Positions 17,050-26,580 of a DNA stretch of 64,000 bases are shown here, in pieces. The position numbers were made by a program, and so were the translations under genes. The notes below the pieces were generated by a model. It was not told where the DNA came from. It saw nothing but the letters and a program-made list of their open reading frames with translations, and searched no databases. The stretch is from contig DKQK01000025.1 in assembly GCA_002471665.1 (NCBI GenBank), positions 342,920-406,919 of the forward strand. The letters run 5' to 3'. Numbering within the stretch: the stretch's first letter is position 1; each line of letters opens with the position of its first letter. Origin of the DNA: Gammaproteobacteria bacterium UBA7310 (lineage in GTDB: Bacteria; Pseudomonadota; Gammaproteobacteria; Pseudomonadales; Ketobacteraceae).

Positions 17050-18600
17050 TTAACCCTGCAGTAGCGACAACACCTGTTGCGGAAGCGCGTTGGCCTGAGC
17101 CAAAACGGATATACCCGCCTGTTGCAACACCTGATTTTTAGACAGGTTAGCGGTTTCCGCGGCAAAGTCTGCATCACGGATCCGGCTATTGGCAGCCGTC
17201 AAGCTCTCTGACACCGCCGACAGGTTTCGAATCGTGGACTCGAACCGGTTTTGCACCGCACCCAGCTCACCGCGGAAGGCATCAATCTGCGCCAAGGCAC
17301 TGTCAACCGACTCCATGGTAATATTCGATCCTTCAATGGAAGTAATATCCGCATTGGCGATGGTACCCACAGCCTGTACGTTGTCATCAGCCAATGTGCC
17401 GGTGGTGGTCAACGTGATAGTGTCCTGGGCGGACACGACAATGTCACCAACCTTGAAATCATTGGTCACACCGGTCAGATCATTGGCATCGGCGGTATCC
17501 CCCCCATCATAGAGGATATCAGCAGCTGAATCGGTAACATTGATCACCATGTCGCGACCGTCTTTTGCTGTCAGCTGAAGATAGCCGTTGTCATCAATAC
17601 TGGCAGTTACACCGGTAACATCCGATTTTGAGTTGATCGCTTTTACCAGGCTGCCATCGGCGTCCTTTTCCTGCACTTCAACCGGCCCGATATCAACACC
17701 ATTAATGTTCAGGTCACCGTTTACCAGTGTGCCTGCCCCAACGTATGCATCGGCCTCGGTAATGGTACCGGCTACCGGCGTTACATCCTCCCAGTTATAG
17801 GTGGTGGTGGCAGTCGCATAGACACTTTCCATACCCTCTATACCGTCTTGGCGCAGTGTGTTGATACGATCCACCAATGACTTGGCAATGCCGGTACCAT
17901 AAGCATCGGCAGTAGGATCGGTCAGGTCGACAAGCGTCGCGCCGGTGATATCACCACCGTAATCCGCGTCAAAAATATCAACCGCAGTACTACCTGTTCC
18001 TATCTGGACACTGAGGTCACCGGTGGTCATGGTGTCGTTAACGGTTGCGGTGATGTCTTCAACGCTGCTCTGCACCGCCCCCGGTTGACTGCCCAGGGAG
18101 TTGATGCGGGCGTCAACACCGGATACCTCGACACCCTCACCGGAATTGGCCCCGATCTGGAAATAATAGGAACTCAATGATCCGTTCAGTACATTGCGCC
18201 CGTTAAACGTGGTGGTGTTTGCTATACGATCGATTTCATCGATGAGCTGATCAACCTCCTCCTGCAAAGAGACCCTATCGGCTTCACTGTTGGTATCATT
18301 GGCTGATTGCACCGCCAGGTCTCGAATTCGTTGCAGTGACGTTGTTATTTCATCCAACGCGCTTTCTGTGGTCTGTGCCAGCGAAATACCGTCGTTCGCG
18401 TTTCGGACAGCCACGTTCAAACCGCGCACCTGGGTAGTAAAACGATTTGAAATCGCCAAGCCGGCAGCATCATCCTTCGCGCTGTTGATGCGAAGGCCCG
18501 AGGACAGGCGCTGCAATGATGTTTGCAATGATCCCTGCGACTTATTCAGGTTACGCTGGGCGTTGATAGACGAAATATTCGTGTTGATTATCTGTGGCAT
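17050..18600 (-). CDS. Flagellin (copy 2)
   Basis: A second filament subunit, 516 residues, with the same architecture as copy 1: conserved D0/D1 ends and a large central region with the same hook-IN-like segment. It differs from copy 1 mainly at scattered conservative positions (for example GRNVLNGSLSSYYFQ against NGNNVADGSLSSLSFQ). It ends LSLLQG rather than LSLLG. No GCCGATAA-type sigma-28 box was found in the 159 bp upstream, unlike copy 1. It may be read through from flgKL or from a divergent promoter. Confidence 0.97.
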   Translation of the reverse strand: MPQIINTNISSINAQRNLNKSQGSLQTSLQRLSSGLRINSAKDDAAGLAISNRFTTQVRGLNVAVRNANDGISLAQTTESALDEITTSLQRIRDLAVQSANDTNSEADRVSLQEEVDQLIDEIDRIANTTTFNGRNVLNGSLSSYYFQIGANSGEGVEVSGVDARINSLGSQPGAVQSSVEDITATVNDTMTTGDLSVQIGTGSTAVDIFDADYGGDITGATLVDLTDPTADAYGTGIAKSLVDRINTLRQDGIEGMESVYATATTTYNWEDVTPVAGTITEADAYVGAGTLVNGDLNINGVDIGPVEVQEKDADGSLVKAINSKSDVTGVTASIDDNGYLQLTAKDGRDMVINVTDSAADILYDGGDTADANDLTGVTNDFKVGDIVVSAQDTITLTTTGTLADDNVQAVGTIANADITSIEGSNITMESVDSALAQIDAFRGELGAVQNRFESTIRNLSAVSESLTAANSRIRDADFAAETANLSKNQVLQQAGISVLAQANALPQQVLSLLQG

Positions 18601-18759
18601 TTTGGTTTCTCCTACTCCGCCTTCCCTGTATGTCTGTTGGTGAGGGTGGCTAAGTTAATGTTCATAGGTGTTGGATTCGCTTGAATGAAATATGTCACCT
18701 AGCCTCCTCTCCACTGACCTTGCTGTAGTAATATTTGTGTGCTCATAACCCTATCCGCG

Positions 18760-19983
18760 CTATATAAACTCAAATAAAGAAAGATTCTGGACCTGCACAA
18801 AACTTTGCTGTGCTGCCTGTAGCGCCAGGGTCCGTTTATTTAATTCTGTAATTGCTTCTGCATAATCCAGGTCTTTTACTACCGATAATGCAGATTGTGC
18901 TTCTACCTTAAGACTTTCATTTATTTCGCCTTCACTCTCAATCACGTTGAGCCTGCTGCCAACGCTGGCCCGAACCTCATCAATATGATTTAAAGCCTGA
19001 TCAAGGTTCTGCAAACCGGTATTGAGTGCATTCTGGAAGGTAGCCTGCAAGGTTGAGGTGTTATTGGGAATCTCCAGTGCCGAGATAATCTGATTCACCG
19101 TGGCAAATACAGACTGCCGGTAGCTGGGCTCAACAACAAAGCTGTCGCCAGGTGAAGGGTCTCCTGAAATGGAATAGCTGATCCCGTTGAACGACACCTT
19201 GGAGTCCTCATCAAACAGGGGCAGCGGTGCAGTGTAGACCGGCCCGGTATTCGCGCCGGTTATCTGATACTGAAGTGCTCCGGACCCGGTGGCGGAGAAA
19301 TCAATGGTGTATTGGTCACCAACATACAGGGTGGGATCTTCCAACACAGCATCGCCGATCACCCCGGTTCCCAGGTTGGCGCTATTACCTGTGGTAACGA
19401 ATGATCCATTTCCGGTTTTGATGTCAAAGAAGACCTCATCACCACTATTGCCGCTTTCAACCCGCACAGAGGTGTTGACATTGACATTCAACACACCCTG
19501 GTCGCCAGCGTAGGATACCGATCCGGTACCATCCTTGATGAACGGCTTCACGTTACTTTTGAATCCCGAAAACAGATACTCACCACTGGCCAGTTGGCTG
19601 TTACCCAAGCCGATCAACTCTTCCAGCCGCTGTTCGATCTCAACAATGATGGCCTGACGATCGGTCTGATTCAGCGTGGCATTGGCACCCTGTAAAGTGA
19701 GATCCCGTATTCGCTGCAAAATATTCGTCACATTAGACAGAGCAGATTCCTCAACCTCGAGCTTGGTTTCCGCCGTTTCACCGTTGGAGATAAATTGCAA
19801 CGCATTATCAATTTGCTTCTGTAGATCCAACGCCACCGCAGAGCCAATGGGATCGTCGGAAGGTTTAAGTATGCGGGTGCCTTTCGATAACTGCAGTTGC
19901 GTTTCATTCACCTTTGACTGGTTGCTCAATATAGAGTTGGCACCCTGGGTGAACGTTTGTGAGGTTGATATTCGAATCGCCAT
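18760..19983 (-). CDS. flgL: Flagellar hook-filament junction protein FlgL
   Basis: FlgL (HAP3) joins the hook to the filament through FlgK. It is 407 residues with a flagellin-like N-terminus (RISTSQTFTQGANSILSNQS, KGTRILKPSDDPIGSAVAL) and C-terminus (ALQAAQQSFVQVQNLSLF). It begins 11 bp after flgK and is the last gene of the flgF-to-flgL transcript. Its length matches the pseudomonad-type protein, which is longer than that of E. coli. Confidence 0.95.
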   Translation of the reverse strand: MAIRISTSQTFTQGANSILSNQSKVNETQLQLSKGTRILKPSDDPIGSAVALDLQKQIDNALQFISNGETAETKLEVEESALSNVTNILQRIRDLTLQGANATLNQTDRQAIIVEIEQRLEELIGLGNSQLASGEYLFSGFKSNVKPFIKDGTGSVSYAGDQGVLNVNVNTSVRVESGNSGDEVFFDIKTGNGSFVTTGNSANLGTGVIGDAVLEDPTLYVGDQYTIDFSATGSGALQYQITGANTGPVYTAPLPLFDEDSKVSFNGISYSISGDPSPGDSFVVEPSYRQSVFATVNQIISALEIPNNTSTLQATFQNALNTGLQNLDQALNHIDEVRASVGSRLNVIESEGEINESLKVEAQSALSVVKDLDYAEAITELNKRTLALQAAQQSFVQVQNLSLFEFI

Positions 19984-19994
19984 CCCATCAAACC

Positions 19995-21977
19995 TCAGAG
20001 TGAACTTATGATTGTGTCAAACAGTTCACTGGAAACCTGAATAACCCGGGCGGAAGCCTGATAGGATTGCTGGAAGCGGATCAGATTGGCCGCCTCTTCA
20101 TCCAGGTTTACGCCGGAGATAGATTCCCACTGAGCTTGTGATTGATTGAGTATGGTTTCCGCTGCTTCCTGGCTGACCGCGGCATCATTGGTGCGGGTGC
20201 CCACACCACTGACCAGTTGCCCATAGGCGCCTTGAAAAGTCACGGTACCGTTGGCGATGGTCTTCGTGCTGCTGAGTTCACCCAACAGCAGAGCGTTCCT
20301 GTTGTCATTGACACCGCCGTTGTTGTAGTCAATCTCCACGATGTCATTAGTACCCGGGTTGCCGTTGAACACCACATCATAGCCAGAGGCAGGAAACAGG
20401 CCCGCCTGCTCCAACAAGCCATTGGACTGGCCTGGTGTAAAGGCAACCCCGCCGGCGACGATCGCATTGGTGCCGGCGTTCACCACGTCATAGGTGGTGG
20501 CACTGGTAAATTCCACGCGATAAGCCGGTGTCAGCGCAAAGGGTGTGGTAGTGAAATCCGCAGTGGTGGTATCGGCTACCACAACCTCTTCAACAAACCC
20601 ACCACCGGTATTGGTGGAGGGTAGATTGGTGGTTACCGGCATGGCGGCGGCAACCTGCCTGACATCGGTTACCTCCATGGACATTTCAAATGCCCCCAGG
20701 CGTGTGGGAAGAACCGTAAACTCATCCCCATCTGCCGGTGCACCAGAGACGAAGTTCAGAGTAAATCCATCTGTAGTGGCAAACACGCCTCCCGGACCAG
20801 GATCAGCGAACGTGGCATTCACCGTACCATCGGCATTAAACAACGTGTAATTACCACTGCCACTATCGAATCGCAGGCGATAATCCTCAGCGGTGAGAAG
20901 GTTGGTATCATCAATGGTAACCGACAGTGCCGCCGTCCCCGCATTAGCTGTATCTGATGCAATCCGTGAGAATTCAGCCGCACTTGAATTAATGTCGCCA
21001 AAAAATAATCCACCCAACTGATTGTCTAGATCCATACCCAGTTGATGCTGATCGTTAAAGGTCTGCGCAACGGACAATGCCATTCTGCCCAGTTCGTTAA
21101 ACACCGGGTCTATCAACTCTTCCCTGACCGTAAGTAATCCGCTCAAGCGTCCGCCAGACACCAGGTTGGTAATGTTTTGCACATTGGTGCCATCGGTAAT
21201 AACCAGCTCCTTCCGACTCAATCCTGAATCGTTGGTAACCGTTTCCACCGAAAACGATTCATTCCCTATCACCAGCGGCTGGCCACTACCAACAAAAATA
21301 CTGACACTTAGATTCTGTTGCTGCAGCACTTCAACACCAACCAGTTCAGACAACTGACGTATCGCTTCATCCCGCTGATCCAGCAGATCGTTGGGTAACT
21401 CGCCGGTATTATTGGTGTAGACAGCCTGAATCGACTGGTTATATGCAGCGATACTTTCTCCAAGCTGGGTTATCTTGGAGGCAACTGCGTCCAGCTCAAT
21501 ATTGAGTGTTTCGTTGGTTTGATATACCTGCTCGTATACGGCATTGAAACGATTCACCAGGGCCTGCCCGGAACTGATCAAAACCTGTCGGCTGGGTATG
21601 GATGCGGGATCGTTGGAGACATCCTGCATCGCATCAAAGAAAGACTGCATTGAAGGCGTTATAGCCGTGGAATCATCGCCTAGCAGCTGGTCAACCCGAA
21701 CCGCATACTCGTAATAGGCGTCAAAGGAATTATAGGAAGCCACATCGCGGCGCAACTGATCGACGACATACTGATTGCTGACACGGGTAATACTTTCAAC
21801 ATCGACCCCCTGGCCGATGAAAGAGCCACCATAGGATTGCGGAACACGGGTACCCAGCCCGGTTTTTTGCCGGCTGTAGCCTTCGGTATCGACATTAACG
21901 ATATTATGGCTAGTGGTCGAGAGCGAAGTCTGACTTGCCCTCAATCCGGATAATGCTATGCCTGCAAGATCTGCCAT
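19995..21977 (-). CDS. flgK: Flagellar hook-associated protein FlgK
   Basis: FlgK (HAP1) is the secreted first junction protein. It is 660 residues. The N-terminal rod/hook signature (GLRASQTSLSTTSHNIVNVDTEGYSRQ; residues 12-38) and the C-terminal helix (EEAANLIRFQQSYQASARVI) are clear. The large middle region, rich in Asn/Thr/Gly, gives a longer protein than in enterics, as is common in marine gammaproteobacteria. It is 14 bp downstream of flgJ. Confidence 0.96.
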   Translation of the reverse strand: MADLAGIALSGLRASQTSLSTTSHNIVNVDTEGYSRQKTGLGTRVPQSYGGSFIGQGVDVESITRVSNQYVVDQLRRDVASYNSFDAYYEYAVRVDQLLGDDSTAITPSMQSFFDAMQDVSNDPASIPSRQVLISSGQALVNRFNAVYEQVYQTNETLNIELDAVASKITQLGESIAAYNQSIQAVYTNNTGELPNDLLDQRDEAIRQLSELVGVEVLQQQNLSVSIFVGSGQPLVIGNESFSVETVTNDSGLSRKELVITDGTNVQNITNLVSGGRLSGLLTVREELIDPVFNELGRMALSVAQTFNDQHQLGMDLDNQLGGLFFGDINSSAAEFSRIASDTANAGTAALSVTIDDTNLLTAEDYRLRFDSGSGNYTLFNADGTVNATFADPGPGGVFATTDGFTLNFVSGAPADGDEFTVLPTRLGAFEMSMEVTDVRQVAAAMPVTTNLPSTNTGGGFVEEVVVADTTTADFTTTPFALTPAYRVEFTSATTYDVVNAGTNAIVAGGVAFTPGQSNGLLEQAGLFPASGYDVVFNGNPGTNDIVEIDYNNGGVNDNRNALLLGELSSTKTIANGTVTFQGAYGQLVSGVGTRTNDAAVSQEAAETILNQSQAQWESISGVNLDEEAANLIRFQQSYQASARVIQVSSELFDTIISSL

Positions 21978-21991
21978 CTACGTATTCCGCA

Positions 21992-22981
21992 CTAAAGTTT
22001 TTCAGTTGCTGAGTTTAAAGCTGACTTAAAAACGTCACTTTCAATAATGTTTGCAATTTTGTTGCCATAATTTGGATCGGTTGCGTAGCCGGATCCCTGC
22101 AGTTCAAAACCCCATTGTTTCGCTTCACAATTTTTGTTGATCGCAGCTTCATAACGGCTATTGCCATTAAGAAAATCCACATAATCTGCAAACGCCTGAT
22201 CCAATGACGGGTAAGAGCGGAAAGAGGCGTTCTCTTTAGCGGCAATTCCATTCCGGTACTCCAGCGTATTTTTTCGTACCGTTTCACCATCCCAGCGGGA
22301 ATCAGCCTTAATACCGAATAGATTAAATGAGTTGCCGCCTTTGCCATCGCTCATGACGTGCTGGCCCCATCCTGTCTCCAGTACCGCTTGCGCTACGATC
22401 GCCTCTGGCGCCACACCTAAGCGTTGCCCTGCGCGTTTTGCGTGAGCATATATAGCGTGAACAAATTCCGCAGGAGAACGCCAACTGCTGGGCTCAGGTT
22501 TCTCATTCACATTCGATGCCTGGTTTACGGAAAGTACTGTGGAGTCGGAATGAAGGGGTTCGCCCATTTCATTATGAGGCGAGGCTGAAGCCGGTGATCG
22601 GGCCGGTAGCGGGTGCTTAAGGTAACCGGTAATGTCCGTTACAGCGTCTGTCAGTTCCTTGCCGGAGTTCGCCTGCATCTGTTTAACAATCACGTCGGCC
22701 AGCCCCAAGCCACCGCTGTTACTTATATTCAGGCTGAGCTGCTTATCGTACATTCCCTGATAAAACTGCGTATCGCGGGATTCGAGCATGTTGCCTTCAG
22801 CGAATACGGCGTTAGCATCACGCATGCTTTGCAACATCATGTTGAGAAAGATGCCTTCCATTTGGCGGGCCGCCGCCTGCAGAGCGGCACCTTCATCATC
22901 ACGGGTCAATTTGCGCATCTGATTGAACTGGGCAAAATCCAGGTAGAGATCAGATGAGTTGCTGGCAGGAGGCTTTAACAT
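21992..22981 (-). CDS. flgJ: Flagellar rod assembly protein / muramidase FlgJ
   Basis: A bifunctional periplasmic protein of 329 residues. Residues 1-110 are the rod-capping domain (MEGIFLNMMLQSMRDAN, LGLADVIVKQM). After a Ser/Pro-rich linker, residues 165-325 form the glucosaminidase domain, with catalytic Glu202 in AVLETGWGQHV, that opens the peptidoglycan for the rod. It overlaps nothing and starts 2 bp after the flgI stop. Confidence 0.95.
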   Translation of the reverse strand: MLKPPASNSSDLYLDFAQFNQMRKLTRDDEGAALQAAARQMEGIFLNMMLQSMRDANAVFAEGNMLESRDTQFYQGMYDKQLSLNISNSGGLGLADVIVKQMQANSGKELTDAVTDITGYLKHPLPARSPASASPHNEMGEPLHSDSTVLSVNQASNVNEKPEPSSWRSPAEFVHAIYAHAKRAGQRLGVAPEAIVAQAVLETGWGQHVMSDGKGGNSFNLFGIKADSRWDGETVRKNTLEYRNGIAAKENASFRSYPSLDQAFADYVDFLNGNSRYEAAINKNCEAKQWGFELQGSGYATDPNYGNKIANIIESDVFKSALNSATEKL

Positions 22982-22983
22982 AA

Positions 22984-24081
22984 CTAAATCACAATCAGCT
23001 CAGCCCGCAATGCACCGGCTTGCTTTAACGCTTCCAGAATCGCCATTAAATCACCTGGCGCCATCCCGACCCGGTTCACCGCCGCCACAATGTCATCCAG
23101 GGTAACGCTGTCCCCTACCTTGAACATGTGACTTTTATCCTGTTCGATATCTATCTGGGATTCATTATTGGCAACGGTTCTGCCTCCAGCCAAAGCATTA
23201 GGTTGACTGACATCGACGCTTTCGGAAATGGTAACGGTCAGATTGCCATGGGTAACCGCAGCCGGTGAGACTTTCACATTATTCCCAATAACAATCGTAC
23301 CGGTACGGGAGTTAATGATCACTTTGGCGGAGGGCTCTGCAGGCTTCACTTCCAGATTTTCCAACACCGACAGGTACGTTACCCGCTGCGACGGATCGCG
23401 GGGAGCGGTTACCACAATCGATGTGGCATCCATTGATCGCGCCACTCCCGGACCCAGCAAACGGTTAATCTCATCTCGGACACGCTTTGCCGTGGTAAAG
23501 TCAGGGCGATGCAGGTTGAATGTCAGTGTATCGCCTTCATGGAACGGGTTGGGAGCAGACACCTCCACGGTGGCACCGTTGGGGATGCGGCCAACGCTGG
23601 GTATGTTAACGGTTATCTTGGAACCATCCGAACCCTGGGCACCAAAGCCGCCAACCACCAGGTCCCCTTGGGCGATGGCATAGACACGACCATCAGCTCC
23701 CCGTAAAGGGGTCATCAGCAAGGTACCGCCGCGCAAGCTGGAAGCATTCCCCAATGAGGATACCGTAATGTCAATTCTCTGGCCGGGTTTGGAGAACGGT
23801 GGCAATTCCGAGTGGATGGAGACTGCGGCCACATTCTTCAGTTTGGGGGTCAGGTTTTCAGGCACGCTGATACCGAACTGTTCCATCATGTTACGAAAAG
23901 TCTGTGCTGTAAACGGCGTCTGGTTGGTTTTATCACCGGTTCCATCCAATCCTACAACCAGGCCATAACCTATCAATTGGTTACTGCGCACACCTTGAAC
24001 ATCCGTTATATCCTTAAGGCGATCGGCAAGGGACACGGCCGGAATCAGTACAATAAAAATGAATACCCAACATTTTCTCAT
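22984..24081 (-). CDS. flgI: Flagellar P-ring protein FlgI
   Basis: FlgI forms the peptidoglycan-associated P ring around the rod. From the ATG at 24081 it is 365 residues with a Sec signal peptide (MRKCWVFIFIVLIPAVSLA). The family motifs RLKDITDVQGVRSNQLIGYG and VVGLDGTGD follow, and the C-terminus ends in ALKQAGALRAELIVI. A start 9 codons upstream would place hydrophilic residues before the signal and overlap flgH, so it is not chosen. Confidence 0.97.
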   Translation of the reverse strand: MRKCWVFIFIVLIPAVSLADRLKDITDVQGVRSNQLIGYGLVVGLDGTGDKTNQTPFTAQTFRNMMEQFGISVPENLTPKLKNVAAVSIHSELPPFSKPGQRIDITVSSLGNASSLRGGTLLMTPLRGADGRVYAIAQGDLVVGGFGAQGSDGSKITVNIPSVGRIPNGATVEVSAPNPFHEGDTLTFNLHRPDFTTAKRVRDEINRLLGPGVARSMDATSIVVTAPRDPSQRVTYLSVLENLEVKPAEPSAKVIINSRTGTIVIGNNVKVSPAAVTHGNLTVTISESVDVSQPNALAGGRTVANNESQIDIEQDKSHMFKVGDSVTLDDIVAAVNRVGMAPGDLMAILEALKQAGALRAELIVI

Positions 24082-24092
24082 GATCGTATACC

Positions 24093-24791
24093 TTAGAAAG
24101 GCCACCACTTGCTGTTAAAGAATTTGGATGCCCACCCCTGAACCTGCGCATCCGCTAACGCACCGGTTCCACTGTAGGTGATGCGTGCATCCGCCAGGCG
24201 AGTAGACAGGGCTGTATTGTCCGGCGCCACGTCAGAGGGACGTAACATGCCCTCTATTCGAATAAACTCGTCTCCCTGTGAGAACGTCATCCACTTTTCA
24301 CCACGCACCACCAGTACACCATTGGGCAATACATCGGCTACTGTCACCGAAATCTGGCCCTGTAACCGGTTGCTCTGATCGGAGTTCGCGTCGCCTTCAA
24401 ACTCACGGGTGTTATCGCTGTTAATGGACATATTAATATTGGAGCCATTCAGGCTGCCGGAAGGACTGCCACCGAGCAGGCTATCCACGCCCATGTCAAT
24501 CTTGTCTTCTTTGTCGATGGCCGTAGTGTTGGTTTTGGAAGAGACCGTGCGTTCATCCAGATACAGCGTGATGATGTCACCTATGCGTCGGGCACGTTTA
24601 TCTTCCCACAGGCGAATACCGGTGCCGCTGGAATAGATCGAACCCGTTGCTGTATCACCTCTCGGCTCGGAGACGGGCATTACCGGCGAGTATCGGGCAT
24701 CTCCCGGCCTGGGAGGAGGAGCCGATACACAAGCCGTGAGCCCTGCAACCAGCAGCGCCACGAAGACAGGTTTAGTTACCGATGCGTTCAT
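24093..24791 (-). CDS. flgH: Flagellar L-ring lipoprotein FlgH
   Basis: FlgH forms the outer-membrane L ring. It is 232 residues from the ATG at 24791. The lipobox LTAC places the lipidated Cys at residue 21, after a typical hydrophobic signal. The core motifs RIGDIITLYLDERTVSSK and NGVLVVRGEKW are conserved, and the protein ends WASKFFNSKWWPF. It is 18 bp after flgG and 11 bp before flgI. Confidence 0.97.
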   Translation of the reverse strand: MNASVTKPVFVALLVAGLTACVSAPPPRPGDARYSPVMPVSEPRGDTATGSIYSSGTGIRLWEDKRARRIGDIITLYLDERTVSSKTNTTAIDKEDKIDMGVDSLLGGSPSGSLNGSNINMSINSDNTREFEGDANSDQSNRLQGQISVTVADVLPNGVLVVRGEKWMTFSQGDEFIRIEGMLRPSDVAPDNTALSTRLADARITYSGTGALADAQVQGWASKFFNSKWWPF

Positions 24792-24809
24792 CTTCGTGCC
24801 CGCCCTCAA

Positions 24810-25595
24810 TTACAACTGCTGCCCGATAAACTGCAGCATCTGATCAACGGTGGAAATCACCTTGGAATTCATCTCATAGGCCCGTTGGGTTTCGATCATA
24901 TTCACCATTTCTTCCACTACATTGACATTCGAACTTTCCAAAGCCCCTTGAATAATCGGGCCCAATCCATTTTGACCGGGTTCACCCTGGGTGGGGGCGC
25001 CACTGGCTACCGTCTCCCGGAACAAGTTGGAACCCATAGCCTCCAGGCCCGATGGATTAATAAAGTCAGCCAGCTGAATATTACCTATCTGGGTGGAATC
25101 GCCGGTTTGCGCGTCCACCACGGTGACCACACCGTCTGTACCGATGGTTACATTCTGAAAGCCTTCCGGTACCGTCAAACCGGGCTCTAAAGGAAACCCA
25201 CCGGAGGTAACAATCTGGCCGGTGGAGTCAACCTGAAACTGCCCGTCACGGGTATATTGAATCGAACCATCCGGCATCAACACCTGAAAGAATCCACGGC
25301 CATTCACCGCCATATCCAGACCCTGGTCCGTCACCTCTATATTGCCCATGGTGAACTCTTTCTGAGTGGCCACCATTCTGACACCGGCACCCAACTGCAA
25401 CCCTGAGGGCAATTCCGTATTTTGCGAAGATTGGCCACCGGGCTGACGATTGATCTGATACAGAAGATCCTGGAAAACGGCGCGATCCCGTTTAAAGCCG
25501 GTGGTACTGACATTAGCCAGGTTGTTGGATATGGTTTTTAACCGGGTGTCTTGTGCACTTAATCCGGTTTTACTTACCCAGAGTGATGCGTGCAT
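24810..25595 (-). CDS. flgG: Flagellar distal rod protein FlgG
   Basis: FlgG builds the distal rod. It is 261 residues with the N-terminal rod/hook motif (KTISNNLANVSTTGFKRDR) and the C-terminal motif (VNVVEEMVNMIETQRAYEMN). The ATG follows a GGAG site. It lies 93 bp downstream of flgF within the same transcript. No odd features. Confidence 0.97.
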   Translation of the reverse strand: MHASLWVSKTGLSAQDTRLKTISNNLANVSTTGFKRDRAVFQDLLYQINRQPGGQSSQNTELPSGLQLGAGVRMVATQKEFTMGNIEVTDQGLDMAVNGRGFFQVLMPDGSIQYTRDGQFQVDSTGQIVTSGGFPLEPGLTVPEGFQNVTIGTDGVVTVVDAQTGDSTQIGNIQLADFINPSGLEAMGSNLFRETVASGAPTQGEPGQNGLGPIIQGALESSNVNVVEEMVNMIETQRAYEMNSKVISTVDQMLQFIGQQL

Positions 25596-25688
25596 GGTTG
25601 CTACTCCGTTGTTTAAGGCAAATCATCACCGCCCAGGGGCATCGATTTGCCGTTTTAAATTCGTTATGACGTTAATCCGGCACTATGC

Positions 25689-26426
25689 TCAGTTCTGCAT
25701 TATCCGTGCCGAAGCCTCGTCCATTTCCTTGGCTGCCTGCATCATCTTCACATTCATTTCGTACAGCCTGGCGTGAGAAATAATGGAGGTCATCTCGTTG
25801 ACCGGATTCACATTGGAGCCCTCCAACATACCGTTAATCACCTGCACCTCCGGATCAGATTGCAGTTCACCGCCTCCCTTCAATCGAAACAGACCGTCTT
25901 CACCTTTGACCAATTCATTTTCATCGGGATTGACCAGTTTGATTCTGGCGATCTGCGTCAACGACAACGCATCCTCGCCCAACCCGGTGATGGAAAGCGT
26001 GCCATCCACCCCCACCACCAGCTTGTCGTATTCCGGCAGCACCACCGGCCCGCCATCGCCCAGCACAGGTAATCCGGTACCAGTGGTGACGGCGCCCGTT
26101 ACATCCCTTTTCAGATCGCCGGCCCGGGTATAGGCTTCACTGCCATCAGGCATTTGCACTGCAAACCAGCCTTTACCTTTGATGGCCAGATCCAGGTCGC
26201 GAGCGGTTTCCATATACACACCTTCACTTTTGTCGGTTCCCGGTCGCTCACTCATCGCATAGGCCCGCGAGGGAAAGTGATCACCGAATACCGCCATGGT
26301 CCGGTATTGATGAAAGTCAGCTTTAAACCCGCTGGTGGAGACATTGGCCAGATTGTTTGCACGCAATCGCTGTGCATCCAACGCCTCCTTGGCTCCTGTC
26401 ATCGATATATAGAGAAACTTATCCAT
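25689..26426 (-). CDS. flgF: Flagellar proximal rod protein FlgF
   Basis: FlgF is a rod subunit of 245 residues with LRANNLANVSTSGFKADF near the N-terminus and NPVNEMTSIISHARLYEMN near the C-terminus. It is the first gene after a strong terminator that follows flgE and has its own sigma-54 promoter 54 bp upstream. It therefore starts a second hook-basal-body transcript. Confidence 0.96.
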   Translation of the reverse strand: MDKFLYISMTGAKEALDAQRLRANNLANVSTSGFKADFHQYRTMAVFGDHFPSRAYAMSERPGTDKSEGVYMETARDLDLAIKGKGWFAVQMPDGSEAYTRAGDLKRDVTGAVTTGTGLPVLGDGGPVVLPEYDKLVVGVDGTLSITGLGEDALSLTQIARIKLVNPDENELVKGEDGLFRLKGGGELQSDPEVQVINGMLEGSNVNPVNEMTSIISHARLYEMNVKMMQAAKEMDEASARIMQN

Positions 26427-26479
26427 TGCTGACCTCGTACTGTCAAAAACTCATCGTTTTTACTTGCTGCATAGAAAAT

Positions 26480-26495
26480 TGCAATTCGCTTGCCA
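26480..26495 (-). promoter_or_regulatory. Sigma-54 promoter of flgF-flgL
   Basis: On the minus strand TGGCAAGCGAATTGCA, with GG and GC 10 bp apart and a TTGCA -12 element. It lies between the flgE terminator and flgF. Confidence 0.85.
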
Positions 26496-26543
26496 GTTTT
26501 TAAACTACTTTGAAAGACCGCTTCACAATCTACCGGCAAAAAA

Positions 26544-26564
26544 AATCCCCGCCAGGCGGGGATT
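26544..26564. terminator. Bidirectional-looking terminator after flgE
   Basis: AATCCCC pairs with GGGGATT around GCCAGGC, with A/T runs on both sides that give U8 on the minus transcript. It lies 17 bp after the flgE stop and so ends flgBCDE. Confidence 0.9.
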
Positions 26565-26580
26565 TTTTCCAATCACTTAC

